DNA of 64,000 bases from Halopseudomonas pachastrellae (GTDB lineage: Bacteria > Pseudomonadota > Gammaproteobacteria > Pseudomonadales > Pseudomonadaceae): NCBI RefSeq assembly GCF_900114765.1, contig NZ_FOUD01000001.1, positions 194,003 to 258,002 of the forward strand, in the 5' to 3' direction. Below are positions 45,635 through 54,922 of the stretch, one piece after another. The position numbers and the translations under genes were made by a program. The notes under the pieces were generated by a model that saw only the letters and a list, made by a program, of their open reading frames with translations, was not told where the DNA came from and did not search any database. Numbering within the stretch: position 1 is the stretch's first letter; each line of letters begins with the position of its first letter.

Positions 45635-46366
45635 ATGTCTGCCAAAACCCAAACCCTGTTACGCGGCGCGCGTGACACCGTCCCCATGCTGATCGGCGCG
45701 CTGCCGTTTGGGCTTATCTTCGGCACGCTGGCGGTCGCCAGCGGTCTGTCGTTGCCGGCCACCCTGTTGATGTCTGCGCTGGTTTTTGCCGGCTCGGCGC
45801 AGTTTATCGCCGTCAGCCTGGTGGCCTCAGGTGCGGGGCTGGTGGTGCTGCTGCTGACCACCTTTATCGTCAACCTGCGACACATGCTCTACAGCGCCAG
45901 CCTGATGTCCCACGTGCGGCACCTGCCGCAGCGCTGGAAGATTCCGCTGGCGTTCTGGCTGACCGACGAGAGCTTTGCCGTGGTGCATCGCCACTACCTG
46001 GACCCGCACCCCCCAAAGGAGCTGAAGCACTGGTATTACCTGGGCTCCTGCCTTGCCATGTACAGCAACTGGTTTATCTGCACGCTGCTTGGCGCACTGC
46101 TGGGCAATGCGCTGCCGGGACTGGCCGACTGGGGGCTGGATTTTGCCATGGTCGCGACCTTTACCGGCATCGTGGTACCGCTGCTGCGTACGCGCCCGAT
46201 GCTGCTGGCGGCGGTGGTCGCCGGGCTGGTGGCGGTGCTGGCGTATGACCTGCCGTGGAAGCTCGGGCTGATGCTCGCGGCGCTGGCGGGTGTCAGCGCC
46301 GGCGTGCTGGCCGAACGCTGGCTGGCGGCGCAACTGGCAAAGGAGGTGGCCAATGAGTCAGTTTGA
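45635..46366 (+). CDS. azlC: AzlC family branched-chain amino acid exporter subunit
   Basis: A 243-residue inner-membrane protein with about seven helices and the AzlC signature region [42 protein letters not shown], then [19 protein letters not shown]. With AzlD it forms a two-subunit exporter (LIV-E family, like YgaZH of E. coli) for valine, leucine or related compounds. It overlaps azlD by 14 bp, a sign of tight coupling. About 240 bp upstream hold no gene. Confidence 0.93.
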   Translation: MSAKTQTLLRGARDTVPMLIGALPFGLIFGTLAVASGLSLPATLLMSALVFAGSAQFIAVSLVASGAGLVVLLLTTFIVNLRHMLYSASLMSHVRHLPQRWKIPLAFWLTDESFAVVHRHYLDPHPPKELKHWYYLGSCLAMYSNWFICTLLGALLGNALPGLADWGLDFAMVATFTGIVVPLLRTRPMLLAAVVAGLVAVLAYDLPWKLGLMLAALAGVSAGVLAERWLAAQLAKEVANESV

Positions 46367-46682
46367 GGTGGCGCTGCTGCTGGGTATGGCCAGCATTACC
46401 TTTGCCATTCGCTACACCCTGTTTGCCGTAGGTGACCGTGTGCGCTTCAGCCCGCTGGTGCAGCAGGCGCTGGGGTATGTGCCGGTGGCGGTGCTGACCG
46501 CGATCATCGTGCCGGCCATGCTGATGCCGGGCGGTGAGGGGCTGGAGTTGACGCCAGATAACGCCTATCTGGTCGGCGGCGTTGTTGCCGTGCTGATCGC
46601 CGCCTTCAGTCGCAACCTGCTGCTGACCATTTTTGGCAGCATGCTGGTGTTCTTTCTCTGGCGCTGGTGGCTGTTCGGCTGA
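46353..46682 (+). CDS. azlD: AzlD family branched-chain amino acid exporter subunit
   Basis: A 109-residue small membrane protein with four helices: [23 protein letters not shown], a conserved [46 protein letters not shown], and the C-terminal [12 protein letters not shown]. It is the small partner of AzlC. ATG 46353 lies inside the end of azlC (14-bp overlap), so translation is coupled. Confidence 0.93.
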   Translation: MSQFEVALLLGMASITFAIRYTLFAVGDRVRFSPLVQQALGYVPVAVLTAIIVPAMLMPGGEGLELTPDNAYLVGGVVAVLIAAFSRNLLLTIFGSMLVFFLWRWWLFG

Positions 46683-47909
46683 TTACCAGAACGATGCGCG
46701 CCTGGTGCGAACCGCCACCAGCATCAAGGTCAGCGCCGCGCAGGAAATGATGGTCGTGAAGCCCAGCACCGTGGGGGCAAAGCCGATCTTGTCGCTGACA
46801 AAACCCACGCCCAGTACGACCGAAGCCATGGTCAGGTACGCCATCAGGTAAAACGCCGAGTTGATGCTGCCGCGCTGATCAACCGGTGCGGTATTGCTGA
46901 TGGAGGCAATGCCCACCACGCCGGTAGCGCCAGCGCCGCTGGCGGTTGCCAGGGTGGCCAGGGTAAACAGCCACGGCGAGCTGTAGACCACCGCTGCCGC
47001 CATCACGCCCAAGCCGATAATCAGCGTACTGGGGCCCACCAGCAGCAGGCGGTCCAGCGGCTGACGCTTACAGGCAAACTGGCTGACCCCGGCCATCAAC
47101 TGCCAGCCGGCGGCGAACAGGCCAGCCTTGGTGCGGTCGTCGATGCCTACCAGCTTGGTTGCCAGCGACGGGCCAAGGGAGGCATACAGGCTGCCGGTGG
47201 ACCAGGCCAGGCAGATGGCCGCCGCCGCAAAGATGAACGCACCGAGCATCTCCCGCGGCACCTTGATGGTGGTGGGGCGCCAGGCGCGCCAGCGAAACTC
47301 GGGGTGGCGCTGGCCGATATCGGCCGGCCAGGGCGCAAACAACAGCATCGCCACCGTCACGCAGCCGAGTGCCACCGTGACTGCAAAGGGCCAGGTCAGC
47401 GCCGCGTCGCCCAGGCCCAGCATCAACGAACTGACGGTGGGGCCGGCAAAGGCGCCCAGGGTAAAGAACAGGGCGGAGAGGGTGGCGGCGCGGGTCCAGT
47501 TGTCATTGGGCTCCAGCTCCACCAGCGCGGCAGAGGAGGCCCCGGTCACAATGCCGGTACCAATGCCGGTCAGCACCCGGGCGGCGCCCAGGCCGTAGAT
47601 ATCGCTGGCCAGCATGAACATCACCGCCCCGGCAATGATGAACAGCAGCCCCGGCACCATCATCTGACGGCGGCCGATCTTGTCTGATAGTGAGCCCAAG
47701 GTCAGCAGGGTCAGCACCACGCCCAGCACATAGATGGAAAACACGGCCGTCAGCGCGGTGGACGAGAAGCCCATTTTGACCTGCCACACCGCGTACAGCG
47801 GTGTTGGCACGTTGCTGGCGAAGATGGTAGTGAAAATCGCCAGCAGCGCACCACACATCGCCACCCGGCGACTGCTTGCGGAACTGCTGTGTGACGATGG
47901 CCCAGACAT
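46683..47909 (-). CDS. Major facilitator superfamily transporter
   Basis: A 408-residue MFS protein with 12 predicted helices. The loop 2-3 motif GSLSDKIGRRQMMVPGL is clear, and GAARVLTGIGTGIVTGASSAALVEL resembles motif C/B of drug/proton antiporters. No substrate can be named. The stop codon lies directly against the azlD stop on the other strand (no gap), so the two transcription units are tightly convergent without an obvious terminator between them. Confidence 0.9.
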   Translation of the reverse strand: MSGPSSHSSSASSRRVAMCGALLAIFTTIFASNVPTPLYAVWQVKMGFSSTALTAVFSIYVLGVVLTLLTLGSLSDKIGRRQMMVPGLLFIIAGAVMFMLASDIYGLGAARVLTGIGTGIVTGASSAALVELEPNDNWTRAATLSALFFTLGAFAGPTVSSLMLGLGDAALTWPFAVTVALGCVTVAMLLFAPWPADIGQRHPEFRWRAWRPTTIKVPREMLGAFIFAAAAICLAWSTGSLYASLGPSLATKLVGIDDRTKAGLFAAGWQLMAGVSQFACKRQPLDRLLLVGPSTLIIGLGVMAAAVVYSSPWLFTLATLATASGAGATGVVGIASISNTAPVDQRGSINSAFYLMAYLTMASVVLGVGFVSDKIGFAPTVLGFTTIISCAALTLMLVAVRTRRASFW

Positions 47910-47980
47910 CTTCCTGCTCCTTCCCGATAAAGCGGCGATTATCGCAGAAGCCGGCGCGCAGCGGACAGTCAGTCAGGCCA

Positions 47981-49045
47981 TCACTGCCGCTGATGTGGCG
48001 CGGGCTCGCCCAGCGGTTGCGCCAGCTCGGCTAACGACAGCGGCGTGGCAGCATCCAGCGCACGCGCCATCAGCAGGCGCAGGACCGACGCATCCGGCCG
48101 GCGCGCAGGCCACTGCTCGGTGTATTCGATCAGCTGGGTCTCGCCGTCTTCGTCTGCGGTGGCCAAGGCAAAGCGGAACGGATGATAGCCGCTCATACCC
48201 AAGCGCAGGTCGGTGGCTACCCACTGCCCGTCGATCAGGTCATAGCGCAACCGGTCACCGGTAAACCAGCGCAGGCGCTCGTTCTGCGGTGAGTCTGCCA
48301 GCGCCTGCGCCGCCGCCTCGCTTTGCCGTGGCAGGGCGGTCAGGCTCATCGGCTCGTGATCCAGCCAGCCGGTCAGCCCTTCATAATAGGTATCGCCGTC
48401 CACCGCCATCACCCGCCAGAGCAGGGTATTGAACGGCGTGGGCGTGCTGAACACCGAATCCGGCTGCAGGTGCTGCGCCTCAAGCGCGGCCTGCAGCCGA
48501 TGCTCGGCCATGGTCTTGCCGACCAGCGTGCTGCCCAGATACAGGCTACTCAGCGCCAGGGCTGCATACTGCCAGCGCCGCCCGCTGCGCCCAAGGCCAA
48601 TCACCAGCGCCACCAGCGTCGCCAGCAGCAGGGGCACCGTGTACAGCGGGTCAATAATGAAGATCGACGAAATCGCCACCGGCGGCGTAGTCAGCGGCCA
48701 AAACAGCTGGGTGCCGTAGGTGGTAAAGCTGTCCAGCAGCGGATGGGTGCAGAGCACCAGCGCCAACGTGATAAACAGGCGCCTGCCGCTGTAGCTGGCA
48801 TCTGGCCAGCGCTTGCGAATCAGCCAGGTGAGCACCGCAGCAAGAGCGGTCAGGACAAACAGGGAGTGGCTGAAGCCACGGTGGTAGGTCATATCGGCGA
48901 CGGCGTCGCCGTAATCTATCAGCACATCCATGTCCGGCAGGGTGGCCAGCGCTGCGCCGAATACCAGCGCTTTGCGGCCCTGCCAGCGGCCAAGCATGGC
49001 GCCCTGGATAGAGGCGCCGAGAACGAGCTGAGTAACTGAATCCAT
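47981..49045 (-). CDS. DUF457/YdjM-like metal-dependent membrane hydrolase
   Basis: A 354-residue protein. The first ~180 residues hold four or five membrane helices and conserved metal-type residues: LPDMDVLIDYGD, MTYHRGFSHS and THPLLDSFTTYGTQLFWP, the DUF457 / LexA-regulated YdjM signature. The C-terminal ~170 residues are soluble. The family is annotated as metal-dependent hydrolase because of the His/Asp pattern, but no reaction is established. It stands alone on the minus strand, 72 bp upstream of the MFS gene. Confidence 0.85.
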   Translation of the reverse strand: MDSVTQLVLGASIQGAMLGRWQGRKALVFGAALATLPDMDVLIDYGDAVADMTYHRGFSHSLFVLTALAAVLTWLIRKRWPDASYSGRRLFITLALVLCTHPLLDSFTTYGTQLFWPLTTPPVAISSIFIIDPLYTVPLLLATLVALVIGLGRSGRRWQYAALALSSLYLGSTLVGKTMAEHRLQAALEAQHLQPDSVFSTPTPFNTLLWRVMAVDGDTYYEGLTGWLDHEPMSLTALPRQSEAAAQALADSPQNERLRWFTGDRLRYDLIDGQWVATDLRLGMSGYHPFRFALATADEDGETQLIEYTEQWPARRPDASVLRLLMARALDAATPLSLAELAQPLGEPAPHQRQ

Positions 49046-49120
49046 GGTGGGGGACTACTCCGCTATAAACAGAGCGACAGACTACTCCATCTGTGGCGGC
49101 GGCGCAGTCCCCGCTGGGGG

Positions 49121-49813
49121 TCAGCTCAGGTCGTGCTGACGGTCCAGCTCGATGCAGGCATCCAGCAGCTCCAGGTATGCCTTGCGCGATTTGACCTTGG
49201 TCTGGCGGAAGGCCGTCATGTTCAGCGCTGCCAGCTCCTTAGCCTTGGCCATGGCCGCCGCTTCCAGCTCCTCGGCCGCAACGACTTTGTCCAGGAAGCC
49301 CGCTTGTACCGCCTCTTCCGGTGAGAACATCTCGGCGTTGATCACTGCGCGGCCAAAGGCGGCAGGCGTCAGACGCGCACGGGCCAGCTCAATGCCGGCG
49401 TGGTGCATGGTCATGCCAATGGCGGTCTCGTTCAGGCCAATCTTAAACGGCCCGGCGACACCCAGGCGGTAGTCCGAAGACAGCAGCAGGAAAGCGCCCT
49501 TGGCAATCGCGTGGCCGGTACACACCGCAACCACCGGGAAGGGGTGCGACAGCAGGCGGCGGGACAGGGTAGAGCCGGTGGCAACCAGAGCCTTGGCCGC
49601 GTCCGGGCTAGAGGTCATGACCTTCAGATCATAGCCGCCGGAGAAGATACCGGGCTTACCACTCAGCACCACAACCGCACGGTCCTGCTCTGCCTGATCC
49701 AGCGCCGCGTTGATCGCAGCAATCATGTCCGGCGACAGGGCATTAACCTTGCCATTGTCCAGGCTCAGGTGGGCAACGCCATCGGCAAAACGGTAGGAAA
49801 CCAGTTCGCTCAT
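49121..49813 (-). CDS. Crotonase/enoyl-CoA hydratase family protein
   Basis: A 230-residue single-domain crotonase. The oxyanion-hole segments are SGKPGIFSGGYDLKVM and CTGHAIAKGAFLLLSSDYRLGV. The Glu residues used by true enoyl-CoA hydratases are not at their usual places (ALG/GEF-type motif replaced by AKGAFLLL), so another acyl-CoA reaction is possible. It is shorter than typical hydratases (~257). It is monocistronic on the minus strand, just before the tRNA-Ser gene on the plus strand. Confidence 0.85.
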   Translation of the reverse strand: MSELVSYRFADGVAHLSLDNGKVNALSPDMIAAINAALDQAEQDRAVVVLSGKPGIFSGGYDLKVMTSSPDAAKALVATGSTLSRRLLSHPFPVVAVCTGHAIAKGAFLLLSSDYRLGVAGPFKIGLNETAIGMTMHHAGIELARARLTPAAFGRAVINAEMFSPEEAVQAGFLDKVVAAEELEAAAMAKAKELAALNMTAFRQTKVKSRKAYLELLDACIELDRQHDLS

Positions 49814-49941
49814 CAGAAAGTCCTCGAGTCAGGGCTGCGGCGACAGGCCGCGTTTGCGATTCGGCAGTGTACCAACTAAATCATGACTGGCGAGTCTTGC
49901 CGCCAAGCCGTCGTAGTGACTGAAATACATGGAAAAAGAGT

Positions 49942-49970
49942 TTGCCAAAGGGCGGGTGTTTCGGTAAATT
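49942..49970 (+). promoter_or_regulatory. Sigma-70 promoter of tRNA-Ser
   Basis: TTGCCA at 49942-49947 and TAAATT at 49965-49970 are 17 bp apart, followed by a GC-rich discriminator (AGCGCGCC), typical of stable RNA promoters. It ends 40 bp before the tRNA. Confidence 0.75.
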
Positions 49971-50009
49971 AGCGCGCCTCGGTAGCAGGGTATCCTGCCG
50001 CCGAGATCC

Positions 50010-50100
50010 GGAGAGGTGTCCGAGTGGCTGAAGGAGCACGCCTGGAAAGTGTGTATACGTTAACAGCGTATCGAGGGTTCGAATCCCTCTCTCTCCGCCA
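50010..50100 (+). tRNA. tRNA-Ser(GGA)
   Basis: A class II tRNA of 91 nt with the CCA encoded. The acceptor stem pairs GGAGAGG with the 3' end before GCCA. The anticodon loop CTGGAAA at 50042-50048 gives anticodon GGA (50044-50046). A long variable arm (GTATACGTTAACAGCGTATC region) and the T arm GGTTCGAATCC follow. It reads UCC and UCU codons. Confidence 0.97.
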
Positions 50101-50102
50101 GA

Positions 50103-50144
50103 CAAACAAAAAAGCCCCAGCGCAAGCTGGGGCTTTTTTGTTTG
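50103..50144 (+). terminator. tRNA-Ser terminator with an 18-bp perfect stem
   Basis: CAAACAAAAAAGCCCCAG, a six-base loop and its exact complement, with A and T runs in the lower stem. It starts three bases after the tRNA. It would stop transcription in either direction. Confidence 0.9.
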
Positions 50145-50284
50145 TGCGGTGAAAAGACGGACGAGAACCCTAACGGTTCGACCGGAGCCAGCAGAGCTGG
50201 CGCAGGAGCGTCGGAGCGCAGCGACGACGACCCGAGGCTGGTCCAGCCGAGGGCGAGGCGCATAGCGCCGAGTAATCCCTCTCT
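50120..50284. repeat. tRNA-Ser flank repeat, copy 1
   Basis: Begins GCGCAAGCTGGGGC, includes the right arm of the terminator and GACGGACGAGAACCCTAACG, and ends in TAATCCCTCTCTATCAGAC, a broken copy of the tRNA-Ser 3' end. It has a 21-bp segment (about 50251-50271) that the second copy lacks. Confidence 0.85.
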
Positions 50285-50305
50285 ATCAGACAGCGAAGAA
50301 CCTTG

Positions 50306-50456
50306 GCGCAAGCTGGGGCTTTTTTGTTTGTGCGGTGAAAAAACGGACGAGAATTCTAACGGTTCGACCGGAGCCAGCACCGCTGGCGCAGGAGCGTCGG
50401 AGCGTAGCGACGACGACCCGAGGCTGGTCCAGCCGAGTAATCCCTCTCCGCCAGAC
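50306..50456. repeat. tRNA-Ser flank repeat, copy 2
   Basis: Direct repeat of 50120-50284 at a distance of 186 bp, over 90% identical apart from the missing 21 bp. It ends in GTAATCCCTCTCCGCCAGAC, a closer copy of the tRNA-Ser 3' end plus CCA and flank. Confidence 0.85.
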
Positions 50457-50465
50457 GCGATAGAT

Positions 50466-50502
50466 AAACCCCTGATTTCGTTAAGATTTCAGGGGTTTTT
50501 CT
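50466..50502. terminator. Terminator hairpin downstream of hsdR
   Basis: A stem of AAACCCCTGA with TCAGGGGTTT around an AT-rich loop, followed by T-rich sequence on the plus strand and preceded by A on that strand. It could close off hsdR (minus) and any plus-strand transcript from the tRNA side. Confidence 0.75.
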
Positions 50503-50571
50503 TTTCCAGCTTCGGAAAGTGTCGAACGAGCCGGCGAAAATTCACAGCAGGCTTTGCCTGCTGCTAATTTT

Positions 50572-53500
50572 TCAAACGCCCCCACCAACACCTTTGAATT
50601 TCTCAACAAAGGCAGCAATCTGCTGGAACACACGTTGCTTCCTTGGCAGGTACTGAGGATTCAGCGGGCTCATCTTCGGCAGGAGGCTGTTCAGCTCGGT
50701 GCCACTGTCGCTGGCAAACTCGCGTCTTAATGAAGCCGAGATATAGCGCTTCGCGGCCTCTGCATCCATGTTCTCGGCTTCAATCAGCTCCTGCGCTTCA
50801 CGCTGTTGTTCGCCCCGCGCATAGGTGAAAAACGCCTCGATGATGCTGGCCTTGTCGGGGATCTCATCCAGGTCCGCCTGGTTGATAAAGTCCACAACCA
50901 GACTCTCTTTGGCACGATTGCCCAGGCTGGCCCGCAGCAGCCGGCGCACCTCATCAATCAGATCGGCCTTGTTTTTGGACTTTTTGTTGTGCTCAAAAAT
51001 CAGCTCAAGGATGTAGTCCAGATTGATTTCCTGAGACTTGAGCAGGTCCACCTCAAACACCACGTCATCCCAGTCAATGCGGGACTGCTCTTGCTCACTG
51101 GCGGCCTTTTCCCGGCGCAGCCAGTCGCGAATGTCGTTGTAGGTAGATTTGTAATCCTGAATCTGCCGCTCTGCTGGCAGGCGGATGCTCTGCAAGGTGG
51201 CCAGATCATCATCGCTCAGATGATGCTCTGCCTTGAATGTTTCCAACGCTTGCGGGTCATCCTTGTCGATCTTTTGCAGGGCTTTCAGGCTGGCGAACTC
51301 GTCAAAGTTCTGCAGGATATTTTCCACCCGCAGGTACTCGCCAAACAGCTTGGCAAAGTCCTTCTTGTCTTTCTCCCTGACGATCTCGTCCGGGTCGGGG
51401 AAGCGCTGTTCCAGCTCCGAAACCACTTCCATAAAGCCGCGGCGTGCCTGGCCGGTGACGATATCGGAGAAGCCTTCCATGTACTCCTTGTAGCTCTTTT
51501 CCAGCAGCACGTTTTTGGTGTTTTTGTCGCCAAACAAGGTGATGGCGTCGATGGTGGCCTTTTCCAGATCACGGAAGGTGATGATGTTGCCAAAGGTCTT
51601 GGTCGCATCATAAATACGATTGGTGCGCGAGTAGGCCTGAATCAGGCCGTGGTAGCGCAGATTCTTGTCGACGAACAGGGTATTCAGGCGCGGCGCATCG
51701 AAACCGGTCAGAAACATGCCCACCACAATCAGCAGGTCAATGTCGCCGGACTGCACGCGCTTGGCGAGATCACGGTAATAGTTCTGGAAGCCGTTGCTGT
51801 CGACGCTGAAGCTGGTTTTGAACAGTGCGTTGTAATCGACAATCGCCGCGCTGAGAAACTCCTTGGCGCTGCTGTGCATGGCCGACACATCAAAACTCTC
51901 GTCCAGAATATCGCCCACCGCGTCCTGCTCTTCATTGGCGGCAAAAGAAAAAATGGTGGCGATTTTCAACGGCTTGTCATGGCCTGCCTGCAACTGGTTC
52001 AGCGACTCGTAATAGAACTTGGCAGCATCCACGCTGCTGACCGCAAACATGGCATTAAAGCCGGTACCGCCCGGTTTAAGACGGTGGGTTTTTTGTCGGT
52101 AGTGGTTGAGGATGTACTGCGATACCTCACGAATGCGCTCGGGGTGCAGCAGCGCCTGGCGGTTCTCCGCCGCGCTCAGTTTTTTCTCGTCCTGCTCGGT
52201 TTCCAGCGCCTTGAACTGCGGGCGCACATCGTTGTAATCGACCTTGAACTTGAGCACCTTCTCGTCGCGGATGGCATCGGTAATCACATAGGAATGCAAT
52301 TCGCGGCCAAACACGCTGGCGGTGGTTTCCGCGCCCAGTGCGTTCTGCGGAAAGATAGGCGTGCCGGTAAAACCGAACTGGTAAAAACGCTTGAATTTTT
52401 TCTTCAGATTTTTCTGCGCCTCACCAAACTGGCTGCGGTGGCACTCATCGAAGATAAACACCACCTGCTTGCGGTAGATTGGCAGGTCGGCCTCGCTCTT
52501 CATCAGGTTGTTGAGTTTCTGGATGGTGGTGACGATGATCTTGTTATCGTCCTTGTCCAGATTCCGCTTCAGCCCCGCCGTGCTGTCAGACCCGTTGACG
52601 CTGTCCGGCGAAAAGCGCTGGTATTCCTTCATGGTCTGGTAGTCCAGATCTTTGCGGTCCACCACAAAGAACACCTTGTCGATAAAGTCCAACTCAGTGG
52701 CCAGCCGTGCAGCCTTGAAGCTGGTCAGGGTCTTGCCGGACCCAGTGGTGTGCCAGATATAACCGCCGCCTTCGGGGCTGCTCCAGTGTTTGCCGGCGTG
52801 GGCACTGTTGATCTTCCACAGAATGCGCTCGGTAGCGGCAATCTGGTAGGGCCGCATTACCAGCAGGGTATTGCTGACATCAAATACCGAGTACTTCAGC
52901 AATACTTCCAGCAGGGTGCTTTGCTGGAAAAAGGTGCTGGTGAAGTCCTTCAGATCCTTGATCAGGCTGTTGTCCGACTTCGCCCAGTGCATGCTGAAGT
53001 CAAAGCTGTTCTTGTTGCGCTGCGTAGTGTTGGCAAAGTAGCGGGTATCGGTGCCGTTGGAGATCACGAACAGCTGCAAATACTTGAACAGTGAATGTTC
53101 ACTGTTGAAGCTCTCCTTGCTGTAACGGTGTACCTGATTGAAGGCCTCGCGAATCGCCACGCCCCGGCGTTTCAGCTCCACCTGCACCAGCGGCAGGCCA
53201 TTCACCAGGATGGTCACATCGTAGCGGTTGGCATGGCTGCCGCTCTGCTCGAACTGCTTGATCACCTGCAGCTTGTTACGGGCGATATTCTGCTTGTCCA
53301 GCAGGTAGATGTTCTGGATGCGACCATCATCAAAGACAAAATCGTGAATGTAGTCGTCGTGGATCTTGCGGGTCTTGTCGATGATGGTTTCACTGGGCCG
53401 GTCGAGAAAAGTTTCGACAAAGCGCCGCCATTCAGCGTCGGAAAACTCAACCGTGTTCAGGCTTTGCAGCTGGGTGCGCACATTGGCCAGCAGGGCGTCG

Positions 53501-53670
53501 GGACTGGTCAGGGCAGGCAGGTACTCATAGCCCTGGTTCTGCAAGTCCTGAATGAATTCGCGCTCCAGGTCGCCTTCGCTCTGGTAGCCCTCGGCGACCT
53601 GCCATTGCTTGGTGTACCTATCCAGCACAATAAAGTTGTTGGACTCGGCAATGGTTTTGTAGTCAATCAT
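50572..53670 (-). CDS. hsdR: Type I restriction enzyme HsdR (EcoR124-like)
   Basis: A 1032-residue restriction subunit that cuts unmethylated DNA after ATP-driven translocation. The N-terminal nuclease domain has [23 protein letters not shown] (the D...E-x-K catalytic core). The SF2 motor follows: [16 protein letters not shown] (Walker A), [12 protein letters not shown] (DEAD-type box), FGFTGTP, and [12 protein letters not shown] with [11 protein letters not shown] in the C-terminal half. The whole chain resembles EcoR124I HsdR (type IC). ATG 53670 is preferred: AAAGGAT lies eight bases upstream. It is separated from hsdS by the damaged fic gene and a RhuM-like remnant. Confidence 0.96.
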   Translation of the reverse strand: MIDYKTIAESNNFIVLDRYTKQWQVAEGYQSEGDLEREFIQDLQNQGYEYLPALTSPDALLANVRTQLQSLNTVEFSDAEWRRFVETFLDRPSETIIDKTRKIHDDYIHDFVFDDGRIQNIYLLDKQNIARNKLQVIKQFEQSGSHANRYDVTILVNGLPLVQVELKRRGVAIREAFNQVHRYSKESFNSEHSLFKYLQLFVISNGTDTRYFANTTQRNKNSFDFSMHWAKSDNSLIKDLKDFTSTFFQQSTLLEVLLKYSVFDVSNTLLVMRPYQIAATERILWKINSAHAGKHWSSPEGGGYIWHTTGSGKTLTSFKAARLATELDFIDKVFFVVDRKDLDYQTMKEYQRFSPDSVNGSDSTAGLKRNLDKDDNKIIVTTIQKLNNLMKSEADLPIYRKQVVFIFDECHRSQFGEAQKNLKKKFKRFYQFGFTGTPIFPQNALGAETTASVFGRELHSYVITDAIRDEKVLKFKVDYNDVRPQFKALETEQDEKKLSAAENRQALLHPERIREVSQYILNHYRQKTHRLKPGGTGFNAMFAVSSVDAAKFYYESLNQLQAGHDKPLKIATIFSFAANEEQDAVGDILDESFDVSAMHSSAKEFLSAAIVDYNALFKTSFSVDSNGFQNYYRDLAKRVQSGDIDLLIVVGMFLTGFDAPRLNTLFVDKNLRYHGLIQAYSRTNRIYDATKTFGNIITFRDLEKATIDAITLFGDKNTKNVLLEKSYKEYMEGFSDIVTGQARRGFMEVVSELEQRFPDPDEIVREKDKKDFAKLFGEYLRVENILQNFDEFASLKALQKIDKDDPQALETFKAEHHLSDDDLATLQSIRLPAERQIQDYKSTYNDIRDWLRREKAASEQEQSRIDWDDVVFEVDLLKSQEINLDYILELIFEHNKKSKNKADLIDEVRRLLRASLGNRAKESLVVDFINQADLDEIPDKASIIEAFFTYARGEQQREAQELIEAENMDAEAAKRYISASLRREFASDSGTELNSLLPKMSPLNPQYLPRKQRVFQQIAAFVEKFKGVGGGV

Positions 53671-53792
53671 GGTGCGCATCCTTTGCTTGCAGCAGCCGTT
53701 TCACTTCCCGGTCGAAGTCGGATTCGACAGGCTGCTGACGGGTGATTTATTACCTGCCGGGTTTGGGTAAAGCCCTTTGCCGCGCGCTGTTC

Positions 53793-53937
53793 AGTGGCAT
53801 TTTCCAAAATGGAAACAACCCGTTTTCCCACAGCTCGCCGCTTTCAAAGATAGTTTTCAGGTGCTTGGAAATAACTGGTCCGCCTACCCCAAACAGCTCG
53901 GCCATCCGATTCGACAACGGTCTGTGATCCGTCACGG
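53793..53937 (-). pseudogene. Remnant of a RhuM-family protein
   Basis: The minus-strand frame reads TDHRPLSNRMAELFGVGGPVISKHLKTIFESGELWENG and then stops making family sense. RhuM (COG3943) proteins start with a DNA-binding segment of the form ...MAELFGV...ISKHLKNIFEEGEL. Only ~45 residues remain, without a fitting start or C-terminal part. RhuM genes often lie inside type I restriction operons, so this is probably a decayed fourth gene of the hsd locus. The match is short and made by eye. Confidence 0.55.
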
Positions 53938-54921
53938 GTGAACCTCCCAATGGCCGGTTTTATCCGAACCGATGCGCGTGATTTTCCCGGCCTGTTGCAG
54001 TTTGGCCAAGGCGCGGGCGATGGTGCGCAGGTCTTTGCCAATGGCATCGGCCAATTGCTGGCGCGTCAAGTCAGGGTTGGCGGTCAACAAGGCCACAATG
54101 GCATCCGGGGTTTTCAGCTCGCTCACGTCCACCTGGCGACTTACAGGGGCGTTTACAGGGGCGTTTACAGGGGCGTTTTGCGCCAGCGTCCGGGCAATCA
54201 CCGAGAGCATAAACCGGATAAAAGGCGTGCTGTCGGCTTGCTGATCGGCCTGCTCAAGGGCCTGGTAGTACTGCTGCTGGTGTTCCTTGATCACACTTTC
54301 CAGCGGCAGCGACAAAAACAGCGGGTGCCAGCGCGACAGGATCAGGGTTTGCCACAGGCGGCCCATACGGCCATTGCCATCGCTGAAGGGGTGAATAAAC
54401 TCGAATTCGTAGTGAAACACGCTGCTGGTGATCAGCGGGTGGTCGCTGGCCTGCTACAGCCACCCCGCCAAATCGGCCATCAGGCCCGCTACCTGATGCG
54501 CGGGTGGCGCCACATGCTGCACCACCCCGGCTTTATGAATACCTACCCCTTTATTGCGAAACGCGCCGGCATCCACCAGCACCTCGCCCATCATCAGGGC
54601 ATGGGCAGCGAGCAGGTCATCAAGATGGGCCGGCTGCAACCGGGGTAAGGCTTCATAGGCGGCAATGGCGCCTTTCACCTCAGCCAGCTCGCGCACGCTG
54701 CCCAGCACTGGCTTGCCCTCTACAATGGCGGTGATTTGGTCTTCCGTCAGGGTATTGCCTTCAATGGCCAGGGTGCCGGCAATGGTTTTGATGCGGTTTT
54801 GCTTGCGTAACTGCGGTGAGGCATTTAACAAACTGGCATCCAGCCGCCCCACCTGCTGGCTGATATCGGCCACCAGATTCAGAATCTCGGCGCTGATGGT
54901 GAAGGGCGGTTTATAGCTCAT
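53932..54921 (-). pseudogene. fic: Fic family protein interrupted by an amber codon
   Basis: One frame gives a 329-codon Fic protein: SYKPPFTISAEILNLVADISQQVGRLD (Fic N-terminal domain), LRKQNRIKTIAGTLAIEGNTLTEDQ (inhibitory helix with the (S/T)xxxE(G/N)-like TLAIEGN), then FEFIHPFSDGNGRMGRLWQTL (the HPFxxGNGRxxR AMPylation motif) and a C-terminal winged helix. A TAG at 54454-54456 stands where the family has WLxxSD-HPLI. Either the gene is dead or the codon is suppressed. ATG 54921 follows the hsdS stop by one base. The tail has APVN repeated three times. Fic enzymes transfer AMP to target proteins. Confidence 0.85.
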
Positions 54922-54922
54922 A

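Larger units (their letters stand above)
50101..50571. other. Intergenic repeats between tRNA-Ser and hsdR
   Basis: About 470 bp without a gene: the tRNA terminator, two direct repeats carrying tRNA-end fragments, and a terminator at 50466-50500. The ORF across it is only an accident of the repeats. Confidence 0.75.

Noticed and set aside
50806..53094. Long plus-strand ORF of 762 codons
   Set aside because: It is the antisense of hsdR, has no domain features, and hsdR matches EcoR124 HsdR along its whole length. High-GC DNA often gives such mirror frames.
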